DNA from: Prostheceraeus crozeri
Lineage: Eukaryota; Platyhelminthes; Polycladida; Euryleptidae
Length of the DNA: 64,000 nt
Assembly: GCA_907163375.1 (NCBI GenBank)
Contig: CAJQUW010009236.1
Span: 124,001-188,000 of the forward strand
Direction of reading: 5' to 3'
In this document: in pieces, positions 28,197-40,758 of the stretch
How positions within the stretch are numbered: the first letter of the stretch is position 1
Layout: every line of letters starts with the position of its first letter
Program-made: the position numbers and the translations under genes
The notes under the pieces: model-generated
What the model was told of the DNA's origin: nothing
What the model saw: only the letters and a program-made list of their open reading frames with translations
The model's database searches: none

Positions 28197-28751
28197 TTAA
28201 GTTAATCTCCAATTCTTATACTTAATTCAATTGAACTTAATTATTGAACTAAATTCAACAATTGTTTTATTTTGATTAATTATCTTACTTGATAAATAAC
28301 TAAATAACAGATTGAACAAAGATGATTGTCTTTTCATTGTTTGCTTAATCGCTGAATTAACATTGTCCGGGGGCTGTAGGCCCATCGAAGTCACAATTGA
28401 CACCCTTTATTCAACAATTGAAGAAAGCTGTCTTTGTCGATCTATATCTCTCTCTTATCTCTGCGTGCAGTTAACTCAACGGCCGAGTACTGCGATTTCA
28501 AATTTTGTACAAATAGATTTATCACAGGTCTATCGAAAAAGTGGAATTGAGGTTTATCAAGGTCAATTCCAATTCCAGTAGATTTAAATATCGTCAATTC
28601 CAATTCCGATGAAAAATGGAATTAATTTCGGGTCGGAATTAATTCCAATTCCGACTTTTCCAACTCTGGACTAGACGTCACACTGACTCGTATTGTGTTC
28701 ACGATCACGTTGTGTGGGTAGGAATTCGATGGATGTATATCCAGCAGTATA

Positions 28752-29150
28752 GTGGTAGTAGCTGCGGTAAGACAACGAGCAGCCATGAGCTGGAACAGCG
28801 GATCTCGCAGTGCCGCCTGTTGGAAACATTTTGACATTATTATCAAGGACGGAAAAAAATTATCGCACTGCAAATTGTGTGAGATGACCTTCGCATATTC
28901 TGGGAGCACCACGAACATGTTGAAACATTTGGGCGATGCTCATCGACTGATTATTGAGAACTCGTGTGATTTAAAACGAGACGCCGCCAGACGGCTGAAA
29001 AAATCGACTGTGAATGTGGATCTCGAGTGCGACGCGGCTGCTGACGCAACCCAGCAGTGCTGCCGCTGAACGGGTGTTCAGCACATCGGAAAACATTTAC
29101 AGCACTAAGAGGTCGAACTAGTCCCGAAAAATGCCTCCAAACAATTGTTT
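28752..29150 (+). pseudogene. hAT1 transposase remnant: BED finger joined to dimerisation scrap
   Basis: The frame at 28752-29069 has a BED-type zinc finger (HCKLCEMTF...MLKHLGDAH) at residues about 20-70. In another frame just after it, AAERVFSTSENIYSTKRSN is the start of the hAT C-terminal dimerisation region, soon ended by a stop. The catalytic middle is missing, so this is an internally deleted transposase belonging to the outer element. Confidence 0.75.
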
Positions 29151-29814
29151 TTGCACGAAAATATAAAATTTTTGTTGTCACTTGGAAGAATATATTAGAG
29201 ATTTGCTTTGAGATGGTCTTGTACATGCAAATTTCCACGAACAAATATGTAGCTGTTGTGTGCTATGTAATTGACAATACGTGTATATGACAGTCTGTAA
29301 GTCCTAACTTAAAGACTGTCATATATTGTCAAATGCATATTTCTCTCATTACATCCGGGTGTATGATGCGGGTCTATCATGTTCCTAATGGTGCGAAAAC
29401 GCTTTGTCTTTATCATGTTATTTAGATGAAAATTATAAAGGAAGAAATAATAGAAGTCCGCTATCCTAGAAAAGTACATCACTACATCACACTTACTGAA
29501 AAATAATTAAAAACTTTAATTGGCTTTAGCATACAATACACTACGAGCTTACATGCGACATACAATGCAACGTAAAATGTATTAACACGAAAAGCGAATA
29601 TTAATACCCACCATTTGAAAGCCATTATGGTATTCTGTGCCGTCTTCGCTGTCGAAAAAGACAGACAGGCGACCAAAATATCCCCCCTTGGTAGTTGAAT
29701 GGATAATACTTTCTTTCTATACATAATTCAGTAATACGCTACTACCCACGTAAATGCTGCTGTCAAACCGCGCAGTTGGTTAACTGCTCGAGCGGTTGAC
29801 CGCGCCTGGCCCTG
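29151..29814. other. Right arm of hAT1, non-coding
   Basis: No gene is seen. A short inverted repeat TATATGACAGTCTGTAAGTC...GACTGTCATATA is at about 29284-29323. The terminal CCGCGCAGTTGG...GACCGCGCCTGGCCCTG closes the element. Confidence 0.6.
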
Positions 29815-29822
29815 TTCTTTGC

Positions 29823-30130
29823 AAGTATGGGTCTAGTGCAAGTTGCGGACTTAGGTGACTGTCTATTAGAGGCTGGTGGTCAAGAATGCCGGTCTATCAG
29901 AGGCATTTTTCTTTTAGAGGTGCAGCTTCATTGGAGGTAGTAGTCGACCAGAGGGAGATGGTCTATGACAGGATGGCAGCCTCTTACAGGATAGTGGTCC
30001 ATTAGATGTGATGGCCTATCAGAAGCATTGTGCTTTTAGGGGTTCCGGACTATGGAGGCCTATTAGTACATTTAGAGGATGAAAATCTATTTCAGGGTGA
30101 TGCAGGATGGTGATCTAGTAGCAATTATCG
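29823..30130 (+). repeat. Degenerate minisatellite, right part
   Basis: Continues the GGTCTATTAG/AGGTGG-type units interrupted at 3426, with stronger divergence toward 30130. Confidence 0.6.
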
Positions 30131-31189
30131 ATCTGTTATAGGATCTCCATGAAAATTAAGATTTAAAGTGCCATTACTAACAGTAGCCTACACTGATTTC
30201 CACGGCTGACCCGATTTTCAAATGTAACATCGGATACTAAAGAAGTTCACTATTTATTATAGATAAGATTTTGAAATTTAAAGTCTATGATTGGCGTGAT
30301 ATTAGACACAAACCTTATCCATTGGAATGCTGTTTTGCATTGGCCAAGATATATTTTCGCCTGTGTCCCCAATGGGGAAATAATTTCTGACTTTTTGTTC
30401 AGATGTATGCTTTTCATTTCGGTCAGGTGTGAGGGTTGCTTGGCAAACGACATTGACATGCTGAGTGACATTCTTGAAAATCTTCAGTTAGGCAAATTTT
30501 TGTCTTAAGTGGACCATGCTTAATCATATTGAATACTATTTAACCAAAAATTCAAATTAGTTTAGGAAATCTCAGTGCTTAACCTTAATCGGTCGAGCGC
30601 TCCACAAGTGGAACATAGTTTTGAATTGCTGCTGAGAGTATGGTATTTATTGATTTGCTTACTTTTTTGTATGTGGGCACATTTTGACCTTTGGTGAATA
30701 CTGAATAGGATTTTTCTTTTGACCTTGTACCGTCAGTCTGGATGCCATCAAATATGGGCCATTTCATGAATTTTTTATTTTCCTTGTTATTTTTTGTACA
30801 AATTAAAACTTTCGAATTCATGCTACTAGTTATAGTGCTAGTACTCTGTTATAGCCTAAACGACCATTGAAAGAAATATAGAGTTAGTCCTAACTGGTCA
30901 AGGCTGATGTTCCACTTCTGGAACTTTCGTCCAATAAAAGGTGTTTTTTTCCGTGACATCTTATGAAATTGCTTTTATTTTGCTAACTCAATTCAAATGT
31001 GCTTCCCCTTCTATCACCATTCGATGCATCATAAAGCCCAGTGTAATAAAAGCGTTTCTGATGTATTACAGCAGGTTTTATGTACCTGATGAAATGTTAA
31101 CAAAAATGGCAATAAACGAGTATCATATACGATATAAAAGTATCCACTCCTAAATAGCGATTGACTACGAAAACTTTGAACGAAATCTC
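30131..31189. other. No gene; possible transposon end at 30579
   Basis: TTAA at 30579-30582 is followed by CCTTAATCGGTCGAGCGC and TCCACAAGTGGAAC. A related GTTCCACTTCTGGAAC palindrome lies at about 30909. This looks like one end of a piggyBac element, perhaps that of the neighbouring remnant, but no matching right end was found. Confidence 0.35.
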
Positions 31190-31195
31190 AAGTGT

Positions 31196-32155
31196 TTATG
31201 GTGTATGATGAAAAACAAAGCACTTCTCAAGTAGCGGCTTTCCACACTTGTTGCACTGCTTTTTAGTATTCTTGTGGCACTGCGCACACCGTCGTTGCTT
31301 GTCGCTAGTGCTGATGTAGTGTCCAGTGTTATCGAATCTCAGGCTGGCCATAGCTGGAGCCGCATTACTTTGATGACGGTTCAGGCGACGATCATTCTTT
31401 TTCATCGTCGATCGAGAGTTTTTTAGCGAAAACTCCAAACTGAAGGAGATTTTTTTTGAGTACATCGTACAACGGCAGGACTTTGGCGACTTTCGAGCGC
31501 TGAAGGTGATTGTTGTCTGTAAAGTGAAAACATTGTTTTATAAGCATGTACCTGTCTCTGGTCATGTAGCTGCTACACATCGATGCATTATAGTCTTCCG
31601 ATTTCGACCAATAGCTTTTTCATTTGGGAGACGGACGTAGCCTGAATATAGCAAAATGCCGACGAAACAAAGGAGCTCTCGTCGATCCATTACGAAGTTG
31701 TGAATGTTCCTCACCTCACTAGCGTACCGGTGTGATTCTGTCACAATGAGGTCAGTCATAGCACTGTCAAAAAAGAGGAAAAACGACTCTGTGCAAGTCC
31801 TTTCAACCAGAAGAGGATGCGCTTCAAGGAGAGGTGTGAATTGGGCAATAGGTGCCGTGAGCTCGAGCCTTGCTGAAGTTCTCCATCGACGATCGCCTAC
31901 ATCATCGGATTCGGGAATCAGTTCAGGATGTTGAATCTCAATAGTGCCCGCAACATCAGCGGGGAGATCAGCGGGGGCTGTTTCTTCTTCTTCTGTCACT
32001 TGACCGTCGTCTTCAGGGGGAATAATGATAATTCTCGGCTTTTCATCAGCTTCATCGTCTTCATCAGGCTCTTGCATGACGCGTTCGACGGCCTCATCAA
32101 GGGTTATGAAGCGACGCATTTTGGTGAAAAATATGACACAAGTCTCAAATCTCAA
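31196..32155 (-). pseudogene. PGBD-type piggyBac transposase, internally deleted
   Basis: The N-terminal part (32155-31562) has an acidic region and then SFFLFFDSAMTDLIVTESHRYA and LLCFVGILLYSGYVRLPN, typical of piggyBac. A second frame gives RDRYMLIKQCFHFTDNN and LSIDDEKE (31580-31392). The catalytic centre after the first Asp is gone. The last frame (31465-31196) carries the C-terminal zinc ribbon RCAQCHKNTKKQCNKCGKPLLEKCF. It is an old defective copy. Confidence 0.8.
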
Positions 32156-32169
32156 TCAAATGTCATTTA

Positions 32170-33770
32170 GAAAGAATTTGATAGACACTGTATAATGTAT
32201 CTTCACTGCTATTGCTGTGGGAAAACCCGGAATCTATTCTTAGAAACCTATCTGTAAGATTGTGTGTAAAGGACTCGATTCCATCTCTATGACCCGATTT
32301 CAAACCTTGTTTGCTTTGGGAAAAACCTGAAGTCTATTTATAGAAGATACTACGAAAACGTCATCCCGAAAACGGAAAAGAGACCCGAAAGAATGGTAGC
32401 AAAATATATAAAGCAAAACATAATGAAAAAGAAGATAGCTGCGGAGGTCATGTACAGTGAAAGTTGCAGATTCAAATGCTATTTGATAGCTGAAAGTGAG
32501 CGGAAGAAAATATTCTCGCACCACTGCTATTCATTAAATCAAGCAATGAATGACCCTTTCATCTACAATTCGATAGAATCAGAGCTTCATGCGAGACCTC
32601 GTTTCAAAAATCGATATATTACTATAGAATTCAATGTAAAAATTTATCATGGTAAGCGTGGTATTTGAAAGTAAGCGTTTTGTTGTCTATTGGACATCAG
32701 TCTCAGATAGAATCGAAAATCCTTTTTGACAAGCTCATTGGGCCTAGACCACTTTTCAAAATGCAAGCAAAATAATTGACCATTCAGAATACCAACTGAG
32801 AAAAAAGTTGCAGTGAAAGATCACATCGCTTTTTTCCCAACTGAAGCATCGTACTGCAGTAGAGAAAAAATCTCAAAAAATTAGTGTCCTTCGTTCCCCG
32901 TATTCATCGTCTATTCTGCGAGTCGATTGTGACCACTTTTTTTGGACTGTCTTTTGCTTAGGACATTTTGATGCCTAATGATTCAAAGCGAGTTCCGAAA
33001 AAGTTGTTTATGTTTTCGATTGTATGAAATATAAAAATCATATCCTCACTTAGCATGTTTTGACATAACAAATGTTGGGCGCATTAACATGCTAGGTGCA
33101 CACATCGATCGATTTCTATGGATTAATTATCTTTAAATATATCTCTTTTGATAAGAAATGATTATTTAGTTAACATAAGAAGCACTGAAGAAGAATCAAT
33201 ACCAAAGCTGAAAATTGAATGATAACAAACACCTCCAGACTTTAAGTTCCTTTTGCTCAAAAATGAATAAAGTGCACTTAACATGTCAATGCACCGAATC
33301 CTTCAATTGTTTAGTTTCGCAGTTGCATTTCTTGTTGTTATTGTTACTGTCATGACCTCTTACTTTGTTCGGAATTCTTGAATTACTATTTCTAGCGATG
33401 TTGCCCATGTTAGGCATGCAGCAGTACCGGTGGTTGATTTTAAGTATTCCTCTTTAAAATTATGTGATGCTTATGTTGTTGATGAAAGTGTTGACTGATC
33501 GAATTCAAAAAAACATTGCCGACGTTTGTTTCCACATTTATGGTGTATGGGATATTGAATCAAATATTCACTTTCCTCTATTTGATGTTTTGTTTTCTTG
33601 AAAACAAAGTTCTTTTTTAAAACCACTTTTGGTCAGTGCTCTTTGATAATACGGATTTTCCAAGTTGAATTCTTCAGCACCGCAAACTCAAGCTTCGATC
33701 ATGCTTGGAATTTCTTTGATTATTATGTACTACAGTAGGTGGGTAATTTGACTTCACGTTTAAATATATT
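32170..33770. other. No gene seen
   Basis: AT-rich sequence with short chance frames and no recognisable RNA or repeat structure. Confidence 0.6.
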
Positions 33771-33779
33771 GGTTTTGAT

Positions 33780-34781
33780 TTGGTTTATTTTGCGGCTTAT
33801 ACTTTCCCGTTTGGAGATCGAAGTTTACGTCCAAAAAGTCGGTTGATTTGATATTACATTCAACAGTAATTTTTAATTCATGCTTTTGAAAGATATTTAT
33901 CATTTTTTTCTTTCTTTATCACGGATGGTCCAGACGCATTTCTGTGAGAATAGCTATGCCGTCATCTCTGAAGAGACCAATGTTGTATTTTTCAAATCGG
34001 TTGCTTAATGGTAAAGACTCACCAATTCACAAATTTCTGCACTATCAAAGCCTCCCATTAAGACATCGAAGGAGCCATTGTTTCCCGGTTTACTATGTAG
34101 GCTATTAGACTAATCCAATAAAGACATTTTTGAAAATGCATTATTGCCTCGAATTCTTTTTCGGAGAATTGTGTAAATTCTTCAATAAAATTGATACTAT
34201 CTAAAAGCAATTGTTCAGAGATTGAAGGATAAAAATCAGCAATGATAAATTTTATAAATATGCAAATTCTTCTTCTGTGGTATATTGCTAAACCACTGGA
34301 TAACTGTCGCAGTTTGTTCCCATTGCATCAAATTTGAGGTTTCTCGGATTATCTTGTTATGTCCAGATGTGTTCTTTATCCGAAATGTGTTCGCTAATTA
34401 TGCCGATTTATGTCTTCGATAGGTTGATTAATCTTCATTTTATTGAATTGGGGAAGTTGCCTTTAAAGCAAGTTTCGATGAATACCCTTCGACTTTTGTC
34501 TCAACATTGAATTGCTTTTCAACTTGCTTCGTCTCAATATTTAGCGTTTTCGTAATATTGTCATCAGCTTTCTTGTATACCTTCGCAATGTTTTCATTGT
34601 ACATTTTCTGTAAATTGAATGTAAATAGTAATAATAATAATTGAATGTTGTAATTGTAAATTTTCCTTAGGAATTTCGTATACATTATTTGTTTCCATCT
34701 GCGAATCCTAAAATGTTTTTTGATTGATTGATTGAGTGATTTCTTCTTGTCAATTTTCAATTGTTGTAAAAATTGTTGCAA
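33780..34781 (-). pseudogene. Reverse transcriptase pseudogene
   Basis: Leftward reading gives broken stretches of one retroelement RT. ENIAKVYKKADDNITKT lies near 34590. IADFYPSIS (first catalytic region) lies near 34230. LMGGFDSAEICELVSLY is near 34060. SSEMTA-type debris follows in the region that normally carries GLYRDDG. LKITVECNIK and FLDVNFDLQTGKYKP end near 33790. Frequent stops and frameshifts show it is long dead. The family is a retroelement RT that I recognise by pattern but cannot name with certainty. Confidence 0.65.
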
Positions 34782-35178
34782 AAATCAATTTCACAATTCA
34801 AAATGCTGAAGCAAAATGCTCATTATCTAAAACATATCCACTAAAATGAAAGTTGTTCCTCGAGATAACTTTTCGCCGAACAGATGCTAAAATAATGTCC
34901 CTCAATGCAAAAGTTTCTTTCAAACTTTTGTAAGTTAAGTTATCAACATTTCAGCGGCAGCTTATCTACCTAAGGCCTATCATCAATCGGTGACGTTTCT
35001 CACCATTATTAGCTTATTCTTTCAATTAAAAGCAACAGGCGGCCAAATCTCTATTTTTCATTTCCTTCTAGAATAAAAAACTCTTGAACAAAGTCATATT
35101 CAGTGATATTCTACGATGATTTTGACTTTCTCTGGTATGAAAGAAAAATATACTTCCCTCTTCGGCGTGATTAATTAA

Positions 35179-36528
35179 AACACTAGAAGACCGGGGCGCG
35201 TCAATTGACGTAAATTCAAACATTTTTTTGTTCTTTTTCCGTTTAATCGTGATATGAACCGATAAAACTTCTTAACTTTCAATATTTCTATGAGTTCTTA
35301 TTTCTGTAATGGAGTCGAGTCTTCAGGTCATCTTATTATCATAGAAGTCGCATGACTACCAAGAAAGCCGAACTGCGTCAATTGACGCAGTCTACGATTG
35401 GGCATGTATTGGCGTTGTTTGATTTCTTTTCAACGTACCTGACATCTACTTCTATGGTGCCTTGCATGTTTCAAATTTTAGAAATGTTATTGAACTATGA
35501 TGTCGAGTGTCTGTCGCAATTTACATACTAAATAGAACTCATTTGCAGACACAAATCAAATATATTGAGGTCAATGCTGTCAGTGTGAGTAATTGACGAA
35601 GCTGCTGTAACCATTAGACATCGAAACAGTTATTATTCGGCTGTTGACTGATATCCTTACGGTACTTGTTTCTATTCTGACGACTATACTGTCTCGACGC
35701 GCGAAATATTCAGCTCTACAAGCTCTACAATTTTTACAAGAACTAGATACGGACGACAGCGATGCCGGAGAAGAATTCGTAGGCACACAAGAAGAAAATG
35801 AAAACTCAGTAGCGCGTATTAGTGGAATAAATTATGATGTCGATAATTCAAGCAGTAGTGACAGTGACGAAGGAGATTCGATCGGTAATATTCCGCCGTT
35901 ACATCAACGACTTTCTAGACATCCAGAAGGCGATTGTGAGTCAAATGACAGGCATTTTGGAAAAGATGGAACAGTTTGGACTTTCTCGCAATACATTGAG
36001 CCATATTGTTGGACGACGAAATTCACAAAACGTTTTGCGACGACATAGTGGTCCAACTGCGTATGCAAGTGCCCGAATAAGTGATCCGTTAACCGCTTTT
36101 TGCTTATTGTTCAATGAGCCGATGCTCCGAAAAATGTGCAAAAAGTGCTCATAATGTATTTGAAATTTACAATTCGTTACATGTTAATTATAAGTTTTCA
36201 TTGAATAAACTGCATTTTTCTTTAAAAAAAGCTTAGTAGTTGGTGTTTTCTGTTTTTACATTTGCAATACATGCATAGTTTATAGCAAACATATAAGCAT
36301 AATGAATGAGAAATTAATCATGTACGCTATCGATTTCTATGGATGGCAATCATATTATTCATTAAATGCCCAATCAATACAACAATAAACATAAATTAGT
36401 ATTTCACAATATATCATTATAACTAATAAAAATTCAAAGATGGAGCAAAATTGGTACTGTATTTGATATTGCGTCAATTGACGCATTTCAGGCTTTCTCG
36501 TAAGATCAAAAGTTCCGGTCTTCTAGTG
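35179..36528 (+). mobile_element. piggyBac-3: short piggyBac derivative
   Basis: CACTAGAAGACCGG at 35181-35194 and its reverse complement at 36515-36528 are flanked by TTAA (35175-35178, with two extra A, and 36529-36532). A palindrome around GCGTCAATTGACGC occurs three times, at 35198, 35373-35390 (18 bp perfect) and 36470-36485. Confidence 0.8.
35644..36154 (+). pseudogene. N-terminal fragment of a piggyBac transposase
   Basis: The first frame (35644-36048) holds an acidic, Ser-rich head followed by KDGTVWTFSQ. A second frame then gives GPTAYASARISDPLTAFCLLFNEPMLRKMCKKCS (to 36154), the entry to the transposase core in piggyBac proteins. The catalytic part is missing and a frameshift joins the two. 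It is a deletion derivative of the element around it. Confidence 0.65.
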
Positions 36529-36532
36529 TTAA

Positions 36533-38217
36533 CCAGCACAAGCATTGTTGAAATAAAACTTTGGAAACTGATAATGCGGTAATTGAGTTTACAGCTGTGA
36601 CTTTCACACAATTATTACAATATGCATGATAATGTGGTGATGAAATCTTGTAATCCGATATAATCTGGCACTTTGATCATATCTCTGTTTACCACAGCTA
36701 AATTAACACTATAATTGCACGAATACTACAAAATTAAAATAACGCGAAATCGAAATGTGCATCTCATCAGTAGAATCGACATCTAATGAATGTCTCCAGA
36801 AATAATGGTGAAATAATCGCAGAAATGAAAATGAACAAGTAAACTCCCCGGTTGTTACCGACTTGGTATGAAGTTGTACAAGAAGATTAATGATTTCGTC
36901 ATCTTTCAAATTACAGCGAGTGTTCTCGTAATTCAGCAAACTTGTGTCACCTGCAAATTTCAGCAATTTCATCGTCATGAAGGGCTACGAAGTGTAATTC
37001 GCTTGATTACAGAATTTGAGGGGAAACTTCTAGTAAACTGTAGCCAGCGCAGTGATGATCAAGCAAAATGCTCTGAAGATCTATCTTAAATACGGCAAAT
37101 TTGCGCATATTGGTTTAATTCATAGAGCAAGTACACACGTAGTTAGGTAGATTGTCTACTGAAAACTGTCATCTTAGAGTGAAAACTTTTGTACTAACGG
37201 ACTCTGATTTTACGAAGATCCTCCAGAAGTCTAAAAAATATTTTATCAATTTTAAAAAGGTACTAGCGATTCGGTATATAAAATCTTAACATTTAGATAG
37301 CATGAAACCTATCAGATAGTAAAAGGAATGAAGGTTTAGCAATAAGAATCTTGATTAAAAGGAAATAAATTGCTGATCCGGGAAATTTCATGAACTGCAT
37401 GAAAATGTAAGTCTTCATACAGAAAATGAAAACTTATCTGAATCTTGGCTAACCTACATTTTCGAGCTTGTTAACTTAGCGAATTTAGTTAATACCATTT
37501 TTTCCAACTGACTGAATGGATTTGTCAAGGTGATGCTCTTGTGCAAATTATTAATAGCTCAATGCATGCTACGGTCAATTAAAATCACTGTGTTGAATTG
37601 AGTCAGTTATGTAGAATGGCAAGAATCATATAACTTTATGCAGATGGAATTCAGCTATATTTAAGGCCTACATTTAGCATTCATATTTTTGGTTTAGGTA
37701 ATGATTCTAAAATGTGTTTCCTATTCGTTGAGAATCATTTCACCCAAATCAGTGATAGTTTTAATTAATAAGCTGCAACTGTAATAATAATAGGTATAGG
37801 CTTATAAAGTCTACAAGACCACAAGTCTGGAACTGTAATACCTACTGATATCTATTTGATGTTGCTGTGATAAAGCTTACAATCGATAGGCCTATCCGTT
37901 ATCCTCAGTGGAAATCAGTGAGACTATCCATTGCAGATATCATTTGGATATCCGTTATTCGTTCCGAATATCTGTCGATAAAAACTCGACATCATGGAAG
38001 TATCGATGTGATATTTGATGGATATCCGAAAAATTGCCGGATAAATCCTCCTTGGTGGGTAAATACATGTATGTGGATAAACTAAATTTTCTTAGCTATG
38101 GTTTCATGATTCAGCATGAATTAAACTTCATTTTTTATCTGAATTTCGATGTTTATCTATTGTAAACCAATTTACGTGTATTATGCATCTTTTAAAATTT
38201 ATCATAATCATTGTCTC
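36533..38217. other. No gene seen
   Basis: AT-rich; only short frames. No recognisable repeats or RNA genes. Confidence 0.6.
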
Positions 38218-38290
38218 TGCTTGTAGCTCAGTTGGTATAGCAGAGATCTAGTTTACCTGGGTCGTAAGGTTCGAATCCTGCCACCCGCAA
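38218..38290 (+). tRNA. tRNA-like pseudogene or SINE head
   Basis: TAGCTCAGTTGGTATAGC (A box) and GGTTCGAATCC (B box) are intact and well spaced. However, the acceptor stem (TGCTTG against CACCCGC) and T stem do not pair properly, and no convincing anticodon stem forms. Probably a decayed tRNA or tRNA-derived SINE. Confidence 0.5.
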
Positions 38291-38485
38291 ATCTTTTGCA
38301 TGGCAATTTGATCTATCTTTTATTTCATTTCACTCTATTGTTGATTATGATAATTGTGCCTTTCCAATTAAGTGTCAAATAGTCACTTCATTGTAGAAGG
38401 CCTAGATAAGGAAGTAGTCACTTCCATCGAAGCTATAAAAGATCACATAAAAATCATTACATAAAACATTACACAAAACATCACG

Positions 38486-38720
38486 TTGTGCCAGCAGAGG
38501 CGGCTTCAGTTTGAAAATTTCCCATTATACTTCTCAACAGTTTCTGATGTAATTTTGTATGAAAATTTCGAACATGGTTTAAAAATCATTCAATTAGCTC
38601 TTTTTTGGGAAAACTACGAAAATTCAAAATGGCGGACGGAAAAACCGAAACTGCACTCTGGGGCTAGATTAAAGGAAGTCTCGATTATTTCGTCAACAGC
38701 TTTCGATGTAGTTTGATACG
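38486..38720 (+). repeat. Dispersed repeat, arm A
   Basis: Matches the minus strand of 40920-41170 (AGGCGG.TTCA.T.TGAAAATTTCCCATTATA and following) with many substitutions. The two copies flank the pogo element in opposite orientation. A weaker third copy may lie at about 38740-38825. Confidence 0.7.
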
Positions 38721-38831
38721 GTCTTTTCAGTTATCACTGTTGGAATATCATGCGGCTAGCCCTTTTCAAGAAATAAGAAAAATTCAAAGCCGGGCATAGA
38801 ACCGAAATAGCAGTCTAGGGCTTGGATAATA

Positions 38832-40758
38832 CCGTAAAACCTCTAATTGAACGTCACCTCTAATTTAACGACACTTTGATGAATTCATCTCCTGCATCAA
38901 TTACATGACTGAAATAATCTTCTGCAAAACGTGTAAAACAGAAAAATAGTTTATAGAATGCTATGGAGCTATTTTTAGAGGCTGGGAAGTCCCATTCAAT
39001 GGAGTTGCATCGTATTTATTTTTAGACGCTGGGAAATCCTATTCTATCGAGTTACATAGTATCTATTTTTAGACACTGGGAAGTCCCACTCCCAGACTCA
39101 TTCCCATTCGTCAATTCTGTATTATTGTAGAAGCTTACCGGATATTTTAACTTTCGCAGCTCGATAAGATCACAGAAATTCGGCAGCCATGTCTAGCAGC
39201 TCTGACACTGAAGATGTGACCCCTACAAAGCGGAGAAATTACGATATAGCCTACCTTTCAAACTTGAAGTTGTTGCACACGCCGAGAAACACAACAAATC
39301 AAAGGCTGTGAAAAACAAGAAGGTCCATTGTGCATGCATCCAACAGTGGACGGAGCAGAAAACACACCTTGAGGCTCAGTTGAAGGCGTCTTCATCTCCT
39401 ATTTCATCAACTAAGCGACTCCAAGGTCCCGGACGCCCTTTGAAGGACAAGGAATTCGACGAGAAGCTCATCTGTTGGGTTCGTCAGCAACGACAGAAAA
39501 AGCTCCGCGTCAGCCGCACGATAATCCAGACACAGGCACTCGCTTTGTCGACAGACGAGGATTTCAAAGCGAGCAACGGCTGGTTGGAAAAGTTTTTACT
39601 TCGCCACAACTTGGTCTCACGCCGCCCTTATACAACGACCTGTCAGAAAGAGCCGGAACAGTACGCCGAGAAGATCGTGAATTACATTTTGTTCGTCGAA
39701 CAGTGCCGTCGTACCTCCAACTATACCTACATCTTTGCTGCCGACGAGACGACCGTCAACTTGGACTACTCAAGCAGCCTTACCGTTGAAAGTAAGGGAG
39801 TCCGAGAGGTCCCGGTGAAGACTGCCGGTCATGACAAGTTACATGTTACTGTCATGCTGACCGCTCGATCCGATGGATATAAATGTCGACTGTACGTTCT
39901 ACTCCCGAACAAGCGACAAAATAAGGAGATCGCCACCAGGTTCAAGAACACGCTCCATCTGTGTTGGGCCGGCCGCACGTTCTTCAATGACGATCTGACT
40001 TCTGAGTTTCTACAGAATATCATCAGTTCTTCAATGTTTGGCAAAAGCGCCTGCTGGCCTGGGACTCAAACCGTTGTCACATTAGTGATACCACCAAGAA
40101 GCAATTGAAGAAACTACAGATTGACGTGGCCGTGGGCCCCCGACGTCTACTGGAATGCCCCATTCAAGGCCAAAGTCAGTCAGTTCTACGAGAATTGGAT
40201 GTTGCACGGCGAGAAGAGCTACACCAAATCCGGCAACATGCGAGCGCCATCAATGGAAGTATACTTGAAATGGATTATCGATGCCTGGTATCAGCTGCCG
40301 AAGGATCTGATCATCAAGTCATTCAAAGGATGCGGACTGACCAACGCTCTCGACGGCTCGGAGGATTGCCAGATCCATTGTTTCAAGCCAGACTCGGACG
40401 GTCCAATTCAGACTGGTTTGCAACTTCTCCGGCAAGCCCGAGCCAATGCTGGTGTCGAACGTGGAATCAATCAGAACTTTGACGATGATGCTGAAGGTGA
40501 TGCGAATGACGTCATTCGTCGACGAGGACAGCTACAACAGCGACGTGTCACTTGATTTTCACTAGTGAGTTTGTGATTTCTAACCAGTGATTACTGGTAA
40601 CCTGTGTTTACAGATTTAAGATAAAAATCACTGAAAATTTCATCTCTAAAATCTGATCAGCTATAGTCGAAAAATAGTGCGGCACTCTCTAATTAAACGG
40701 CAGTGCGAGGAAAGGTTTGAAAATAGAACGGCATGCCGTTCAAATAGAGGTTTTACGG
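38832..40758 (+). mobile_element. pogo/Tigger-like DNA transposon
   Basis: The terminal inverted repeats CCGTAAAACCTCTAATTGAACG (38832-38853) and 40737-40758 match at 21 of 22 positions. A TA precedes the left end; the right flank reads GTCA, so the expected TA duplication has decayed. The transposase lies inside. Confidence 0.78.
39189..40555 (+). pseudogene. pogo/Tigger transposase pseudogene
   Basis: It reads through at least three frames. The start at 39189 is soon frameshifted into KNKKVHCACIQQWTEQK. GPGRPLKDKEFDEKL and a CENP-B-type helix-turn-helix (FKASNGWLEKFLLRHNL) follow, then the first catalytic Asp in FAADETTVNLDYS. A shift near 40050 moves the line to LLAWDS and DTTKKQLKKLQIDVAV. 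The C-terminal part (40121-40555) carries DVYWNAPFKAKVSQFYENWM. Broken, so inactive. Confidence 0.82.

Larger units (their letters stand above)
24282..28668. mobile_element. hAT2: non-autonomous hAT with a nested piggyBac
   Basis: It starts CAGAGCTGGAAAAATTCC at 24282 and ends ...TTTTCCAACTCTG at 28668, with the perfect 8-bp duplication GACTAGAC (24274-24281 and 28669-28676). After removing the nested piggyBac, about 1.65 kb remains. It is rich in AATTCCAATTCC words near both ends, has a (GA)n tract at about 24653-24677 and shows no transposase. Confidence 0.88.
3427..29814. mobile_element. hAT1: hAT transposon interrupted by a Polinton and a second hAT
   Basis: The ends read CAGGGCCAGGCGCGGT at 3427 and its reverse complement ending at 29814. 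The flanking octamers are CTCTTTGC (3419-3426) and TTCTTTGC (29815-29822), an 8-bp duplication with one mismatch, as expected for hAT. Its own sequence is about 3427-3608, 24170-24273 and 28677-29814, roughly 1.4 kb. It keeps a BED zinc finger and a scrap of the hAT dimerisation region, so it was internally deleted before or after the nested insertions. The left subterminal part repeats CCGCGCGGTT-like words. Confidence 0.8.

Noticed and set aside
38218-38290. A functional tRNA gene
   Set aside because: A and B boxes are good, but acceptor and T stems do not pair and the anticodon arm is not convincing. Listed as tRNA-like only.
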